NCBI GenBank assembly: GCA_019925095.2
Contig: JAHHIN020000030.1
Span: 8,392,501-8,456,500, forward strand
Source of the DNA: Dendrolimus kikuchii
Lineage: Eukaryota > Arthropoda > Insecta > Lepidoptera > Lasiocampidae
Direction of reading: 5' to 3'
Length of the DNA: 64,000 nucleotides
Both the position numbers and the translations under genes were made by a program. The notes under the pieces are model-generated. The model did no database searches. It saw only the letters and a list, made by a program, of their open reading frames with translations, and was not told the origin of the DNA. Below, piece after piece: positions 32,225-44,445 of the stretch (positions are counted from its first letter, which is position 1; each line of letters opens with the position of its first letter).

Positions 32225-33245
32225 ATGGAATACAGCAGACAGTTGACGGTCCACGTGATGGAAAGTGGTTATCTTCGCCTATGGACATTTGCAACACCAG
32301 AAATAATCGGCATAATAATAATTATTATTATTATGGCATTTTTTGGGGCCCATGCAGGGAGTGGCGAGTCACCGTCTGCCCATTTTTCCATGTTCCCTAA
32401 ACATTGCGACGGGCAGACGCCATAGTCCCCTTATCCCAGACCCATAGTACCACTAGCAGTGCACCACAATAGCCCGGTACTTGTTGTCCTCATTTCCCAC
32501 AATAGTCCTACACTGGCCGGGGCTTGTCCTTGGGTGCATTACTATATGGTGTAAACAAGGATAATCGCCGGTCAGTGTCACGCCATATTAAATTTGTCAA
32601 AGGGCCTCTACGTGTTGGCCTTCCCATGGCCCCACGCAAGCCCTCCAAAAGTCCGGGCCATTTTTATGACCCGTGGTCTTGAAAGACATCCAATAATAAT
32701 TACAATAATCGCCCCGCTGGGGGGCTTTGTGGCGTAGCCTTAGGTGAGTAGCGATACCTTGTACCTGACTACAGGAGCCAAGGCAAGGCCCCCACCTCCG
32801 TGCTTGCGTTAGCCAGCCGGCATGGAGTGGAGATCGCTAGACCTAAGACACAAGCTCCAGGGGTGGAAGTGGTAAATGGCATTACGTCGGAAGTAGCTTC
32901 GGTGAACCTGCAGCCCACCTCTTCACACCCCTTAGCCACTTACACCCATGTTACCCCTGTCTTCTTCTGGCGTCTGCCCGTCGACGAGGGGCAGACGCCA
33001 TAGTCCCCATACTCCCAGACCCCTAGTATCACTAGCAGTTAACCCCAATAGCCCGGTACTTTTTGTTCTCATTTCCCACAATAGTCCTACACTGGCCGGG
33101 GCTTGTCCTTGGCTGCAATATTATATTTACATTTACATTAAATTTGTCAAGGGGCCTCAACGTGTTGACCTTCCCGTGGCCCTACGCAAGCCCTGCAAAA
33201 GTCAGGGCCATTTTTATGGCACGTGGTCTTCAAAGACATTACAAT
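32225..33245. repeat. LINE-derived repeat with two direct copies of its tail
   Basis: About 32400-32690 and 32990-33245 are direct copies: GCAGACGCCATAGTCCCC, AATAGCCCGGTACTT, CCTACACTGGCCGGGGCTTG, AAATTTGTCAA-GGGCCTC and GTGGTCTT-AAAGACAT. The 300 bp between them (GC-rich) is not repeated elsewhere in the window. 32225-32305 begins with a fragment of the repeat seen at 52018, 61254 and 63637. Confidence 0.75.
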
Positions 33246-33440
33246 TATCAGGAGACAAACACACACATTGTACATCCCCAAGCTAAGCAAGTTACGCTTG
33301 TGTTATGAGTGTTATATAACGGACCACTCCGATCTCAGACACCCAGACCATAGTAAATAACAGAAAGTTCGTTTCTGAAGTTTATCATGCCAGGAATCGA
33401 GTTCACACTCAACCACAGAGGTGGTCAAGATTTTTCAAGG
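33246..33440 (-). repeat. SINE copy, family 2
   Basis: Shares ACAAACACACA, TTGTA-ATCCCCAA, GCAAGTTACGCTTGTGTTAT, ACACCCAGACCATAGTAAATAAC and CCAGGAATCGA with the copy at 33970-34205. The tRNA-like head is poorly kept here. Confidence 0.6.
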
Positions 33441-33629
33441 TACCAACGCGCTGCCGGGCTGAAAGGAATTTTATGATACCTTTTTTGAAAAACCTCATAT
33501 CGTAGCGCGAGATTTGCCCACATCTCAGCTACGCATTCCAAATCTCCACGGTGCGCAAGAGAAAGGTTCTTGAGAAACGTTGCATACATGAACCAAGTGG
33601 CTCAAGTAAGGATGTACGTGCACCCAGCC

Positions 33630-33945
33630 GATGGTGAACAGTGCGGTAGTAGAAAGAAGACGAAGACACCATTCTGAAAATCGGGCCTCCCATTATAGGG
33701 GAACGGATAGTATACCCGCCACGCTTGCCCAAGGTGGCTTGGCAAGTTTGACACATCGGTTACCTCGATGTGCAGGTTGCATCACGATGTTTTCCTTCAC
33801 CGTTGTTAGCATGTGGTAATTGTAACAACATGCACATTAGGTCAAAAAACAGCCCAAGTGGTGCATGCGTTCCGACCAGAATCGAACCCGCGCCCTTTGA
33901 TCTTGGGACGAGTGCACTAGCCATTACGCTACCACGACTTCAGAA
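33630..33945 (-). repeat. tRNA-derived SINE, family 1
   Basis: On the minus strand the element starts GTCGTGGTAGCGTAATGGCT, with an A-box-like TAGCGTAATGG. A good B box, GGTTCGATTC, follows about 35 bases later (within 33880-33900). The body contains GCACATTAG, TTCACCG-, CATCGAGGTAA (reverse) and GGGAGGCC (reverse). Another, older copy is at 12600-12840. It is a SINE and not a functional tRNA: no cloverleaf was found beyond the promoter boxes. Confidence 0.75.
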
Positions 33946-33969
33946 CTTTTAGTAATAATAAAAATAATA

Positions 33970-34205
33970 ATCGGCAGACAAACACACATATTGTATATCC
34001 CCAAAATTAGCAAGTTACGCTTGTGTTATTGGTAATATACAACGCACTACTCTGGGGCCGCTCCCAGACACCCAGACCATAGTAAATAACGGAGAAACAC
34101 GTTTTTGCGAAATTTACTATACCAGGAATCGAAACCAGAACCTCTGCATTGCAGTGAGGTAGAACGGCAAAGGCTTAGCCCGCTGAACCACAGTGCCCAT
34201 TAGCA
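33970..34205 (-). repeat. tRNA-derived SINE, family 2
   Basis: The minus-strand head GGGCACTGTGGTTCAGCGGG has an A-box-like TGGTTCAGCGGGC, and GGTTTCGATTCC serves as a B box. The body repeats the sequence of 33246-33440 (ACACCCAGACCATAGTAAATAAC, GCAAGTTACGCTTGTGTTAT). Confidence 0.7.
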
Positions 34206-34257
34206 GAATTAAAATAAGTCGGGGCTAATTATAACTTTAACAACCCGTTGACACTTG

Positions 34258-34330
34258 AGACATGCCGCGCTCAAAACCGCTAAAACGTAGTTTACAGTAC
34301 TAGTCGGGAAAACTTAAGAAAATATTGATT
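34258..34330. repeat. Fragment of the Penelope-like element terminus
   Basis: CCGCGCTCAAAACCGCTAAA, then ACGTAGTTTA, GTCGGGAAAACTTA and GAAAATATT, matching 18430-18495. Confidence 0.6.
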
Positions 34331-34336
34331 ACATAC

Positions 34337-34494
34337 AACCCTTCAAGTCTTGGATAACGTAAGGCACGAGTCCACCGGGCCATTGTCTCTCTTTATAGAA
34401 CTCCTGGTTAGCTTTTGACAATTCCACTCTCTTTGGAAGATTCGATTGCTTCTTCTTCATCATTTCTGAACTTAGTTCTTCTTTCTTCTTGTGC
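34337..34494 (-). CDS. Astacin-family metalloprotease, exon b
   Basis: 158 bp between the acceptor GGATTTTAG and the donor GTATGT. The first base (G) completes a Lys codon begun at the end of exon a, 52 codons follow, and the last base (T) plus TT of exon c makes Phe. All three junctions therefore agree in phase. The first half is very Lys/Glu-rich (KKKEELSSEMMKKK). The second half reads FYKERQWPGGLVPYVIQDL, and WPxGxVPYVI is the signature of the N-terminus of the mature astacin domain. The charged stretch would lie in or before the pro-region. The gypsy element starts only about 270 bp beyond the exon, inside the upstream intron. Confidence 0.78.
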
Positions 34495-34760
34495 CTAAAA
34501 TCCAAGCATACTGTAGAGTTCCGTAGAAGTGACGGACGTTTATTGTTTTTAGGGTTCTGGAGATAGAATAGAATAGAATACTTTATTTATTAAATTGTTA
34601 TAGATAGATAGTTAATACTTTAATATCCACTGTATCATAGTTGCAAGACTATGATAGTTTTGTCTATGCCGCGCTCTCAGCTAGCTCTCTCTCTATGGAC
34701 GCGCCGACAAATGGATGATTGTTAAATGTAACGCTCGATAAAAGTAAGTGAAACAAAGAA

Positions 34761-37700
34761 ATGACGGACAAAATATTCATTGCTAACATGAGACCTCTTA
34801 CGATACAAAATGGCGAGAACCATGCTGAAAAATGGAAGGCGTGGAAACAAAGGTTCGAAATTTTCGCAGATGCAAACGAAATTACGAAATTTACGACACA
34901 AAAGCAAGTCGCTATTTTACTAAATCTATTAGGCGACGAAGGTCTCGATATCTTTAATAGTTTCAATCTAGACCGGAGGCAGGCATCCATTGAAGATATA
35001 CTAAAAAGATTTGATGAAAAGTTCAGTCCGCATACAAATGTAACAGTCGAAAGATATAATTTCTTTACGAGATATCAAAATGAAAATGAATCATTGGAAG
35101 ACTATCTTACGGTGTTAAACAATTTGGCAACATCATGTGAATTGTCTACACTTAAAAATTCTCTAATAAAAGATATGCTGGTCATCGGCATCAGAAACTC
35201 ATATGTTAAAGAAAGATTACTTCAGGAAGATAATTTAACCACTGAATTAGCCATCAAAATAGCGAAAAGTTTAGAATTATCGCAAGAAAGATCATCCAAA
35301 CTGAACCATGGTGAAACCAAGTCAACTGTTCAAGCCATAAAAGCAAATGAAAGCAATAGAAGCAGAAGTCAACAACATAGCCGAGCAAGATCACGAAATA
35401 GGTCCATAGGAAGGTCAACAAGTCAGTCGAGGTCACCTGGAAACAGTACAACATGTCGCAGATGTAGTCAACTTCATCGTTACAAGTGCCCAGCTGAAGG
35501 AAAAACATGCAACATCTGCAAAAAGAAGAACCATTTTGCCAAATGCTGTTTCTCTAAAAAGGGTAACAATTATAAAAATGTAAGTAGCGTATCTGAATCT
35601 AGCCATGCAGACAAGTCAAACCATTCATATCATTATGTCGTTAGTTCAATCAACAACCACCAAATAAAAGACTGGCAAATAAATGTCTATTGTAATAACT
35701 ACAAACTTAAATGTCTAATTGACACAGGCGCTGATACAAATGTAATTTCAAAACAGACTATTAACAAAATCAAAGCCAATACACATTGTCAAATTGACAT
35801 TCGTAGGACAAACAACAAAATATTCTCATTTTCAGGTCAACTAGTGCCTAATCTAGGAACCTGTATACTTGATTGTCAATTTGAAAATGGACTATCAGCA
35901 AAATTACACTTTATTGTAGTCGAATGTGTCTGTTCACCAATAATTGGTTGGAAATCATGTCAAAACCTAGGAATTGTCAAAAGAATATTTAATATCAAAG
36001 ATCAAGGTAATGAAAGCTCAGTGCAAAATATTGTATCTAAATATTCAAAAACATTTGAAGGTTTAGGATGTCTACCTTATAAAGCTCATTTAGACATTGA
36101 TCATAATGTACCACCAAAAATTTGTCCAGTGCGTAGAATACCTTATTCATTAGAAAACCGCCTGAAAAAAGAACTGAATGATATGGAACGTCTAAAAGTC
36201 ATAGAAAAGGTTGAAAAGCCAACAAAATGGGTCAATTCTATAGTCTTAGTCAAAAAGCCAGATGGACGATTGAGAATTTGTCTAGATCCAAGAAACCTAA
36301 ATAAAGCCATAAAGAGACCTCATTTTCCTTTTCCCACATTTGACGATCTTAGATCCAAAGTGGTAGGAGTATCAATTTTTTCAAAATTAGATGCTAACTC
36401 AGGATATTGGACTATTTGCTTAGACTCTGAAAGTAGTGATTTATGCACTTTCAACACTCCCTTTGGTAGATATAAATTTTTAAGATTGCCTTATGGAATT
36501 AACTCTAGCGGTGAAATTTTTCATAGAACAATGAATGAACTCTTTGGAGATCTACCAGGCATCATTATTTTTGTAGATGATATTCTGGTATACGGCTCTA
36601 CAGTCCAGGAACATAATGAAAGACTCACAACGCTTTTTAGACGTGCTTGTGAAGTCAACCTTAAATTCAATAAGTCAAAATGTCAATTCGGTATGTCTGA
36701 AATTCGTTATGTAGGTCACATTTTTGACAAAAATGGTGTATCTCCAGATAAATCTAAAATTGAGTCAATTTTAAAAATGTCTAGACCGACTTGTGTAAAA
36801 GAACTTCAAAGATTTCTAGGAATGATTAATTATCTAGGTTCTTACATTCCAAATCTGTCTGAACAAACCGCAATACTCAGAGATTTGTTAAAACGCGATA
36901 TATTATGGCAGTGGCAAGAGCAACATGAACAACAATTCTCTAAATTAAAGTCATTACTTTGTCAATCACCAGTCCTTGTTCATTTTGATATGAAAAAATC
37001 TATTAAATTGTCTGTCGATGCATCACAAAGTGCAGTAGGTGCTGTCATTTTGCATGGGAAAAACCCTATAGCATACGCATCAAAGTCCTTAACTAAAAGT
37101 CAAATTAATTACGCTCAAGTAGAGAAAGAATTATACGGAATTGTCTTTGGTTGTAAAAAGTTTCATCAATACTTATATGGTAGACCAGTCTATGTCGAAA
37201 CAGATCACCAACCATTAATCACTCTTTTTAAAAAACCATTGTCAGAAGTCCCTACAAGACTTCAAAGAATGATGATAACATTACAGGCATATGATTTGAT
37301 TGTCTCATATACAAAAGGGTCAGAAATGTATATCTCAGATACTCTGTCACGTGCTCCTATTAAGGACACTGATTTTAATCAAGAATTAGTCAGTTTACAA
37401 GACTTAGACACAGATGTAGAGATTCATGTTAATTTGTTAAAGTCTAACTTAGCAATTTCACCAGAAAAACTTGCAAAAATATTAAGTTATACTAATCAGG
37501 ATACAACATTGCAAAAATTAAAAGAATATTACATTAAGGGTTGGCCTAATAGTAAAAATAAATGTGATAAAGTAGCATTACCATACTGGAATGTGAAAGA
37601 AGAAATTCATGTTATTGACAACATTCTTTTTAAAAATAATTCAGTCATTATTCCTAACTCTATGAGATCAGAAATCTTAGCTATTCTACATGAAGGTCAC

Positions 37701-37799
37701 TTAGGTATAGAAAAAACAAAACACTTAGCTAGAAATGTAGTTTATTGGCCTAACATTAATCATGACATAGAAAACAAAGTTAGAAATTGTGAGACATGA
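34761..37799 (+). pseudogene. Gypsy gag-pol: gag, protease, RT, RNase H, integrase start
   Basis: 1012 codons in one frame. Gag is followed by an Arg/Ser-rich stretch and two Cys/His knuckles (CRRCSQLHRYKC, CNICKKKNHFAKC) near residues 230-265. The protease motif CLIDTGADTNVIS lies near 325. RT shows FSKLDANSGYW, LPYGINSSGEIFHR and IIFVDDILVYG (active site). RNase H begins LSVDASQSAVGA and includes YVETDHQPLITLF. The integrase HHCC finger (HEGHLGIEKTKHL) begins but the frame ends at TGA 37797-37799, inside the finger's Cys pair. A one-base shift separates it from the next segment. The knuckle pattern recalls the Mag/K02A2.6-type lineages, but that is a tentative placement. Confidence 0.88.
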
Positions 37800-39222
37800 G
37801 CACAAACCAAACAAAACAAAAGAACCAATGATATCTTATGAACAACCAATATTGCCATGGCAAAAGTTAGCTACAGATTTATTTGAATACAAATGTCAAA
37901 AATATTTACTTGTCGTAGACTATTATTCAAATTATATAGATATCACTAATTTAAAAACCGACAGCCGTAGTACTAATGTAATAATTAATCTAAAATCGAT
38001 TTTTGCTCGTCATGGAATTCCAATGAAATTAGTCAATGATGGAGGACCTCCATACAATTCAACGGAATTCAAAAAATTTCTTGTTGATTGGGATATTGAA
38101 CATATAATTTCAAGTCCATATTATCCAAAGTCCAATGCATTAGCTGAAGTGTCTGTAAAAATAATAAAGAACATTTTAAAAAAATGTGACGAATCAGGGA
38201 CAGATTTCTACTTAGGTCTATTACAATATAGAAACACACCTAGGGGTAATCTAAATTCACCTGCACAATTGTTAAAGTCAAGAAAATTACGTACTAAATT
38301 ACCTAGTAAAATAAGTCATTTAAAGCCTAAAGTCATAAAATTTTCAGAACACAAACAAAATAAGGAAAATAACTTAAAAAGATCACAAGTGTATTACAAT
38401 AAAAATTGTAAACAATACCCTACATTTCACATAAATGACAAAGTATATTTTAAGAAAAATCCTAAAGACATAATATGGACAAAGGGAACAATTGTAGCCA
38501 AAACAAAATTCCCAAGATCTTTTATTGTCAAAGATAATTATTCTGAAACTACATATAGAAGAAACACTCAACATATTCAGTTTGATCACAAGGCTAAACA
38601 CTAATACTTATCTAAATCTGAAAAGAAAGTTAAATTCAGTGACAATAAACAAAATGAACATTTGAGAAGTCATGAAGTCAAGCCAAATATGTTGAAGTCG
38701 CAAACATTTACACATAAGTCAATGTCTCCAAATCCTTCGAACGGGGAGGATAATAATTATGTAAGCATTTTCACTCATGAGTCTAGTCCTCAGTCAAGTC
38801 CAGAAAGAAATTTGTCTATACAAAAGCCTACAGAAAATGTCAATGTAAATTATCCAACTTCTAGTCAAAAATCAAATAAAAATGACTTAGATTCCGATTC
38901 CTTTGAGTCAGTTGAGTCGAATCAGTCAATAAAATCACCTATTTTTGTAAATGTTCACGAGAATGAATCGTCTGATGACAGTATATGTGAATATGATAGT
39001 CAAGATTTGTCAGAATTGAATCAATTCGAACAGAAAATAATAAGTCAAACTAGTCCTACAGAGATGCATAAAATTGACGACAACTTACCTGATAATATTG
39101 GAAAAAATGACGTAATTAAAATCAATGACGAAACTTATAATGCTGAAAGAGACATAATATCTGAAGGAAAATATAGTTCTAGAGGTAGATTTTTAAGAAA
39201 AACTAAGAAATTAAACTTGTAA
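37789..39222 (+). pseudogene. Gypsy integrase core and C-terminal tail
   Basis: Continuation of pol in a shifted frame. The integrase core shows a plausible DDE triad in KLATDLFEY, LVNDGGPPYNS and NALAEVSVKI. An in-frame TAA at 38602-38604 interrupts it. The same frame is then open to 39222 with a Ser/Asn/Asp-rich low-complexity tail of about 185 residues. Together with the shift at 37797 this copy has at least two inactivating changes. The tail has no transmembrane segment, so it is not envelope-like. Confidence 0.8.
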
Positions 39223-40262
39223 AAAATAAGTTTATTGTCGTAACTTAAATAACATGGTATTAACTTAAATAATTTAAATTGTATCACTTATTGCCTAAAA
39301 TATAATGTGTCATCCATATATTAATTCTTGTAATATTATTTATAGAATGTTATTGTAATTAAATGATAAATAAAACAACCAAACTTTGTCTTGCCAAAGT
39401 TTTAGGTTAGATCAATGTTATTATGTTTATGCACTGAAGTAGGAAACCTATGGAAATGAAACGTCAATAAAAAATGCGTGCCACTGTGACGTCATCTGGC
39501 CACTAAACATGGCGGTTTTAGTGCTGCCCAGAAGATTTTAATGTTATTAGGTTTTATCGATAAACGTCCTTGGCTCATTTTATTTTCAATATTATTGAGT
39601 ATTAATTATTTGTAGAATTTATACTTTAATAGGAAGTAAGTATATTGTTATGTGCAAAGATACTTTGATTTAGATGTGTGAAATCTAAGACAAGTTCGTG
39701 TTTCAAATCAAGTAAACGATATGACGATTTTTAAAAGTTGCTACACTGATTTGATAAAGTTGTCGTTTGACAACACAGTGACCACAAAACATAAACATAT
39801 AGCGTAGTGCAGTGCCATCTGCCCATCTCTAGCATGCTAAATTTTATCGTCGTTTCGTATGTTGCCGTCTCGCTCTCACTTGCGTATATGCCGGAAAGGG
39901 ATGGAAGCCCTCTTTTTCGCCAGGTGGCGCCGTAAGATATTGTCGTAACATTCGTAGCTCTTATTGAAATAAATTCGCAAAAAGAGTTTTTGTGCTTATA
40001 ACGAAGTGAAAGTTGTAACAACAATAACATCTTAGTTACTCCCATGTGTTGTGAATAGTGACTTTTGACTTTTTGGCACAATTCTGCATAGTACTACTAT
40101 AAAGACAGTACATTAGTGTAAAGCACACTCCAGTGCCATCTAGCGACTTCTGAACAATCTACGTGTACTTACAAATTACCAATTATAGTAGCACTTTAAC
40201 GCCTGCAAAGCTCAGTCTTGTTATGGATAATTTATTTATAATATAGAGGACAGCACTTAGTA
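39223..40262. other. Flank and probable 5' UTR of the next LINE
   Basis: 39223-39500 is AT-rich gypsy flank. About 39800-40260 may be the LINE 5' UTR or older sequence. No coding region is supported. Confidence 0.35.
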
Positions 40263-40320
40263 TTGATTTTTACAAAGTTAAACTTTAACGTACAAAAATA
40301 TATTGCAGTTATTTACAATA

Positions 40321-41576
40321 TGAAGAAGTGTAGCGGATGTATGGCCCTTACTAAAGCAGGGGATCTAATTTTGAAATGTATTTTTTGTTGTGACGAGTAT
40401 CACTACGAATGCTTAAACATTCAACCTAATCAATATTCGTCTATAACGCAGGATTATAAAGCAAAATGGAAATGTCCCTCCTGCTGCAACGTAACACGAC
40501 GTGTCCGCTCGAACTCAAATACACCAGTACGCTCGTCACAAACACAATCGTATAATGACACTTTGGATATGTCTTGCGATGCACAAGTTCGCCCAATATC
40601 TCCGTGTGTACTCGAGCCAAGTCCAAAGGCAGCGCTAAATAATGCCAGCGTCACTCACGTTTCTGATGAAAATCTCCGTTTGCTCTCATACGAACTTAAT
40701 AATACCCTCCAAGGGTGGAATAACGAAATGAGTGGTGTTATGGCACTTTTTAAAGAGAACATAAAGAGCAGCTTGCAGGATTGGAAATCTGAAATGGAAG
40801 AAAGTATGTCCAGATTTAATGAAAATATAAAAAGTACAATGATGGAAATTAAACAGGATCTCACAACTCTACGCAATGAGCAGGCAGGATTGAAGCAGTC
40901 GGTCACGCAGATATCATCTGAAGTATCTGACCTGCAAAGTTCAGTCCAATTTCACGCGCATGAGCAAAGTGAGTTAAAAAAACGAATCGAAGATCTCGAT
41001 CGTAAGATTATTGAACAGCCCAGTACTTCTATCAGCCACCTCGAATTAAAGATCGATGCCTTAGAACAGCAAGCGAGACAGAATAACGTGGAGATATGTA
41101 ATGTTCCGGAGAGGCGAGGAGAAGACCTTATAAAAATCTTGCTCTCTGTTACTGATGCCGTTGGATTTACGTTCTGCCAAAAAGATATATTGTCAATTCA
41201 CAGGGTTCCGCATGCCAAACAACAGAACAGCAGTCCTAAAAACATCATAGTCAAACTATCAACACGAATTATTCGGGATAATTTGCTGACTGCATTTCGC
41301 AAGAAGAAGAACCTAAAGTCCGATCAAATTGGAATATCTGGCACACCCTATACTATATACATGAATGAACATTTAACTCAAAAAAATAAGCAATTATTTC
41401 GGATGTGTAGAGAAACTGCTAAGCTTCATAATTACAAATATGTTTGGTCGAAAAATGCAACGATTCTCGTTCGTGAGCGAGACAATAGCCCAGCTTTTGT
41501 CATACGAACCGAAAATGATATACGCAAAATCAAACCTTGTACTGAAAAAACGTCTACACAAACTACTCTGCAGTAA
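40321..41576 (+). pseudogene. LINE ORF1: PHD-like finger, coiled coil, RNA-binding domain
   Basis: The likely start is ATG 40321, just before the finger. The N-terminus has Cys/His spacing of a PHD finger (CSGCMALTKAGDLILKC, CCDEYHYECLNI, WKCPSCC). A long heptad-rich segment follows at about residues 110-250. The C-terminal part resembles L1-type ORF1 RRM-like domains (EICNVPERRGEDLIKIL, IVKLSTRIIRDNLLTAFRKK, YMNEHLTQKNKQLFRMCR). ORF1 appears intact. It would form the RNP with the LINE transcript. The element as a whole is dead, so the entry is called a pseudogene. Confidence 0.75.
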
Positions 41577-42211
41577 TAAGCTTTGTATTCACTCCTCTAT
41601 AAGGTCAAACCAACACAACTGTTACGCCATAATGTTACCTGACTTCGCTTTAATTATTATTCTAATTGCATCTATCTATCTTCTTTTCTTTTTTTTTCAT
41701 AATATGTCAGTACACTTACAACCTTATCTAATGTACAGTAAAATATTGAATACAACGCTTAATTATGTCCGACGTCACATGACCATATGGTCTTCCATTT
41801 GTAATCTAAACTCAATTATAGTACTTATAATTTTAGCTAATGTCTATCACCTTGCTTATTTTTATAACTATCATAATAATACAATTATGTACTTGGAATT
41901 TCTTAATATAATAATACTATATTTAATTAATTTTAAACAGCTGTTATTACACAAATATAATCATTTTATTAGTCACAATTCTCAAATAACAATTATAAAT
42001 AAAATTAGGCTTCTTATTTATGTAATAAAGAATAAAAATAAAGTCCTATGGGCACAGTATATTTACAAATATAATATAAGTACATTTCATATATACAAAA
42101 GAATAAAACAGTACAAATTCATAAAGAAACACATCCACTTCAATAGAAACTTCAAAATACAATTGTTTTCCCAAATCTTTTACATAATATTTTTATATAC
42201 ATCAGTACACA

Positions 42212-43902
42212 GTGTTTAAACATAATTTGTCAGTATATTACCAAAATTGTAGGGGAATCAGAACTAAGTTGCACACTATCTATATGGGAATTTTAGCTCA
42301 TAACTATGATATCATAGTTCTTACAGAAACTTGGTTACAGGAGAATATATCGGACAATGAGTTCATTGATGACCGGTACCAAGTTTTTAGATGTGATAGA
42401 GATCGGTTAAGTAGTGGACGGCGCGATGGCGGCGGCGTTCTGGTGGCGGTACGGCGTGATTTAGGTGCGGCGCCCCGCCGCACGCGCGTGTCATGTCCCA
42501 CTGCCGTTGACGCGCCCCCCGCGGACTTCTCGCCCCTAGTCGACCAACTAGTTATTGAAATACGTAGGCGCACTCATTGCACGGTTATATGTGCCGTATA
42601 TATTCCTCCAAACTTAGACTCGGATACCTATTTAAAACACTTTGATTACTTATTATACATATTACAATCTGATGATGTAAATGAATTTATAGTATTAGGC
42701 GACTATAATTTGCCTTCGCTAGAATGGCGTGATAATGACACATATTTGGAACCCATAATAAAAAGTAATTACAATTCATCCAAAAAATACTTTATTAATT
42801 TTCTAAGTCAACTAAACTGTCACCAATACAATCATATTAGAAACTCAAATGACCGGATATTAGATTTCTTTATTACTAACATCGATAGGACCAAATTATC
42901 TCCAGCACCAGTATCTCTTGTTAATCCTGATCAAAATCACCCGCCTTTTTTTACACTTTTGACAATTACTAATCACTCTTCTCAAATAAAGCATAAACCC
43001 TTTGTACTATTTGAATTTAGTAAAATTAATAATTATGAACAGATTAACGCTGAATTATCGCAAATAAATTGGACCAAACTGTTTCTTAAACTTAAAGCAG
43101 AAGATGCAGTAACTGTATTTTATGAACACATATATTCTTTAATTAAAAAACATGTACCTATTAAAGTAAAACATCATAAATCCTCAAAGTATCCGGTATG
43201 GTTTACGCGTTCTTTAATACACATCTTTAAAAACAAGAATACCGCGTGGATAAAATGGAAAAAATATCATAATGAATCTGATTATGAATTATTCTCACTT
43301 TTTAGAAACCGCTTTAAAGTACAGTCAAAATTGTGTTACAAGAGCTATATGAACTTAGTTGAAGATAGTATCCGTCATAATATAAAATATTTTTGGACAT
43401 ATGTAAATAATATGAAAAACAAAAATGACCTTCCTAACAAATTTGTTTATAAAAACTCTACCTCGGATGATCCGGAAGAAATATGTGGTTTTTTTTCGAC
43501 TTTCTTTAAATCAGTTTTTAAACAATCTACAGTTAGGAATGATTACGATATAAACATGATTCCAGACAATAATCATACCACTAATCTTAATTTGAATTAC
43601 GTAACTATTTCTAAAGATGCACTCCTAAAAGAGCTTCAAAATTTAGACATCACTAAAGGACCTGGATTAGACTATATTCCCGCCATATTTTTTAAATCAT
43701 ACATAAACCACTAATTTATATTTACAACTTATGTTTACAAGAGGGAGTCTTTCCCACCATTTGGAAAACAGCTCGTATTGTTCCTATTTTTAAATGTGGA
43801 GATAAGATGAATGTTGAGAACTATCGACCTATATCAATCCTACCGGTACTTTCTAAGCTTCTAGAAAAATTAGTTCATAATGAGATATATCCCTCTTTAC
43901 AT
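42212..43902 (+). pseudogene. LINE ORF2: endonuclease and truncated RT
   Basis: AP-type endonuclease with YYQNCRGIRTKL, VLTETWLQENI, FIVLGDYNLPSLEWRD and a late LVNPDQNHPPFF in place of the usual SDH. A linker and the beginning of RT follow (KGPGLDYIPAIFF). The frame stops at 43714. In a shifted frame VFPTIWKTARIVPIFK and VENYRPISILPVLSKLLEK are readable up to the BEL junction at 43903. No active-site motif remains. It is separated from ORF1 by an unusually long AT-rich spacer of about 635 bp. Confidence 0.8.
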
Positions 43903-44185
43903 ATAACCTAAATTCCTTTTGTCCTTTTAAACCATTCCCTTTCCATAAACTCGGCAAACACAAAAAAAAACTAAAAGAGGAAACCCCGAAGATGTCAAGA
44001 GATGGCGCCATCTGTATGCGCGGTCGACTGCAAAACGTCAAGGCTGTCAAGTTAAATTCTCTCTCTCTCAACCGACACGTACGTGCGCAAAAAACCGAAA
44101 AATATTTCAAAACTATAAAAACTGTGCGGGGTCCAGGTGCGAGGATCAAAGCCGGGTAAGTCCCTTTTCCTTCCTTGCCCTCACA
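43903..44185 (+). repeat. BEL/Pao 5' LTR, missing its first 13 bp
   Basis: Identical to 50265-50547 apart from about two differences (CGGCAAACAC versus CGGCAAAAAC; ATATTTCAAAAC versus ATATTTAAAAAC). Contains ACTATAAAAACTGTGCGG as a probable TATA-type promoter. Confidence 0.92.
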
Positions 44186-44445
44186 TATCACACAATAAAA
44201 TATTTACCATATTTTGTGGTTACTTCGAGCGCGAATGTCTTATGGGTTTTTTGGGTTCAATTTCATAAGAAAACTCCAATATACAGTTTCATTTCATTGC
44301 ACACATTTTCTAAAATCAATATTCAATCATAGTTTAACGTTTTCCAAGTGTAAATTACTTGTATTTCATCAATCTATGCTTAAAGAAAAAATTTCATATC
44401 TACCTACTTAAATTTTAGTACTAATCGTTTTATATTACAATTACA

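Larger units (their letters stand above)
34761..39222 (+). mobile_element. Ty3/gypsy retrotransposon internal region, LTRs not recognised
   Basis: Gag-pol order is gag, protease, RT, RNase H, integrase, as in Ty3/gypsy. I compared 34500-34760 with 39223-39730 by eye and saw no matching LTRs, primer-binding site or polypurine tract. The ends are therefore placed at the coding limits, and the copy is probably terminally truncated. Confidence 0.8.

Noticed and set aside
33840..33945. A functional tRNA gene
   Set aside because: A and B boxes are present on the minus strand, but the stems do not pair as a cloverleaf and the sequence continues into a SINE body found elsewhere in the window.
38662..39222. 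Envelope gene of the gypsy element
   Set aside because: The segment is in the same frame as integrase after one stop. It is Ser/Asn-rich and has no signal peptide or membrane span.
41440..42219. 259-codon hydrophobic open frame between LINE ORF1 and ORF2
   Set aside because: It starts inside ORF1 in another frame and continues through an AT-rich spacer. Its many Ile, Tyr and Asn codons follow from base composition. No domain seen.
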